From contig JAPOTR010000031.1 of NCBI GenBank assembly GCA_026709085.1, positions 1-64,000 on the forward strand: DNA of 64,000 nucleotides, read 5' to 3'. Shown here one piece after another: positions 62,936 to 64,000 of this stretch. Under the pieces are notes generated by a model. The model saw only the letters and a program-made list of their open reading frames with translations, had not been told where the DNA came from and did not search any database. Numbering within the stretch: position 1 is the first letter of the stretch; every line of letters starts with the position of its first letter. The position numbers and the translations under genes are program-made. Source of the DNA: Cyanobacteria bacterium MAG CAR3_bin_5 (GTDB lineage Bacteria; Cyanobacteriota; Cyanobacteriia; PCC-6307; Cyanobiaceae).

Positions 62936-64000
62936 GAAGAAGCGGTAGTGATCCATGCCCTCCAGGATCCCCCAGGCCTGGGGACGGCGGGCAAAGAACA
63001 CGCTGCGCTGGTTGCGGAGTTCATCCAGGGACGGGTCGTGGTTGGCCAGAACCACCCCCAGGGGCAACCCGCGCAGCACTTCACCGTCTCCATGCTGGCT
63101 GGCGGCCACCAGGATGTGTTCCAGGGGAATGCCTTGCTGCAGGGCCACATGGCGGATGGCATCGGCACGGCCCGCCGTGAAAGGCAGCAGGTCCAGAAAT
63201 ACGTGGTCCACCAGCACCACCTTGGCCCGTAGCCCCTGCTCACAGATGGCCTGGCGGATGGCGGCCACCAGGCTGAAGTCTTCCCCGTCGAGCCAGTAGC
63301 TCAGCTTGTACTCGCTTTGCTGGGAGGAGGGCTGCATGGTGAGGCAGTCCTGGAACTCGGCCATGGCGTCCTCCAGGGCGGCGCGATCCCAGCCCCCGTT
63401 GATGTGGTCGCGCCAGAGAAGGTCCGGGGTCTGGTCCGGGCCGTAGGAAATATCCGTGCCGTTGCGGCAGAGCCACACATCGGCAGGGGGAAGCTCCAGG
63501 GCCGCCAACTGCTCCCGGGCCTGCCGGGGTCCCACGCCGGTGAGAATGCCGAAGCTGGTTCTGGGGCGGGTGGCGTGAAGGCGCTTGTTGAGAGCCTGCA
63601 GACTGGCCTGATCCGCGTCGGCCAGGGCCCCGTCCAGGTCGCAGTAAAACAGGCGGCGCCCCAGGCGCGCCGTCACGCCGGGGGTGCGGGTGAGGGTGGG
63701 AGCCGGTCGGGGCAGGCTGTAATCCTTTACGATGTCGGCGCCCAGGCCCAGGTAGCGCCGGGCATGGGCCGTCCAACTGTAGTGGTGTTGCACCGCCTCA
63801 AGGCCGTTGCGGGCAAAGGGTTGCCAACGGCTGGGCTGGCCCAGCAACCGCTCGATGGCCGTGCGCAACTGGTCGATGTTGGTCACGTCCGCCAGAAGGC
63901 CGTTCTGACAACGGCCCAGAATGTCCCGTGGTCCCCCATCATCGGTGGCCACCACCGGCAGACCGCTGGCCGCCGCTTCCAGAAGGGTGAGGCCGAAGGG
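62927..64000 (-). CDS. sps: sucrose-phosphate synthase, 3-prime part
   Basis: The gene begins beyond the right edge; 357 C-terminal residues are present. The GT-B glucosyltransferase end is visible (PFGLTLLEAAASGLPVVATD with the E-x7-E block, then NGLLADVTNIDQLRTAIERL). A HAD-type sucrose-phosphatase-like domain follows, starting RLFYCDLDGALADAD and containing LLVASQHGDGEVLRG-like AASQHGDGEVLRGLPLGVVL. The DxD of the HAD site is kept, but the usual Thr after DLDG is Ala. The enzyme makes sucrose 6-phosphate from UDP-glucose and fructose 6-phosphate for osmoprotection. Confidence 0.92.
   Translation of the reverse strand, partial: PFGLTLLEAAASGLPVVATDDGGPRDILGRCQNGLLADVTNIDQLRTAIERLLGQPSRWQPFARNGLEAVQHHYSWTAHARRYLGLGADIVKDYSLPRPAPTLTRTPGVTARLGRRLFYCDLDGALADADQASLQALNKRLHATRPRTSFGILTGVGPRQAREQLAALELPPADVWLCRNGTDISYGPDQTPDLLWRDHINGGWDRAALEDAMAEFQDCLTMQPSSQQSEYKLSYWLDGEDFSLVAAIRQAICEQGLRAKVVLVDHVFLDLLPFTAGRADAIRHVALQQGIPLEHILVAASQHGDGEVLRGLPLGVVLANHDPSLDELRNQRSVFFARRPQAWGILEGMDHYRFFSR

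Overview
The window is high-GC bacterial DNA from a unicellular picocyanobacterium (Synechococcus/Prochlorococcus lineage). The markers are magnesium-chelatase subunit ChlD, sulfolipid genes sqdB and sqdX, a Psb34-type photosystem II assembly protein, a Ycf37-like TPR protein, an LrtA-type ribosome hibernation factor, sucrose-phosphate synthase, and gene orders typical of marine picocyanobacteria (rpmI-rplT-TPR-thiG; glycosyltransferase-recO-deoC-hpf/lipB-acyl-ACP synthetase; proA-folB). The load of ankyrin, leucine-rich-repeat and Calx-beta type sequences, restriction-modification genes and many decayed fragments suggests a host-associated relative, such as the sponge symbiont Candidatus Synechococcus spongiarum. 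That assignment is inference.

Layout. 1-4.7 kb: accessory region with an 8-bp tandem repeat, an exported lipase-like hydrolase, LRR debris, a DUF1036-type exported protein with a partial tandem duplicate, an ankyrin-repeat lipoprotein, a purE 5-prime scrap and a small membrane coiled-coil protein. 5-7 kb: chlD. 7.1-18.8 kb: a decaying type I restriction-modification region (hsdR, hsdS, a DUF2806-type gene, an hsdM tail remnant, a HEPN-like two-gene module, two small paralogous membrane proteins, an hsdM broken by an in-frame TAG), followed by a mosaic of three unrelated gene scraps. 18.9-48 kb is mostly core: two tandem sigma factors, nth, a site-2 protease, mqo, serS, nfu, a helicase-like gene, tyrA, tig, clpX, dnaX, a lipid glycosyltransferase, rpmI, rplT, TPR, thiG, psb34, sqdB, sqdX, glycosyltransferases, recO, deoC, hpf, lipB and an acyl-ACP synthetase. 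48.4-50.4 kb is a graveyard of surface-protein fragments. 50.4-58.2 kb holds an SbcD/SbcC-like pair, two AT-rich membrane-protein genes each preceded by a copy of the same repeat, and a truncated type IIG restriction-modification gene. 58.6-64 kb returns to core genes: proA, folB, a PRC-barrel protein, a methyltransferase and the 3-prime part of sucrose-phosphate synthase, which runs off the window.

How the genes fit together. The core genes cover chlorophyll synthesis, sulfolipid and glucolipid synthesis, protein folding and proteolysis, DNA repair, lipoate, folate, thiamine and proline synthesis, and sucrose. The accessory genes are defence or surface functions, most of them in visible decay: nonsense codon, frameshifts, truncations and orphan gene ends. 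The least explained signals are the dispersed repeats that carry a ribosome-binding site in front of unrelated AT-rich genes, and the HEPN-like gene pair inside the restriction region.
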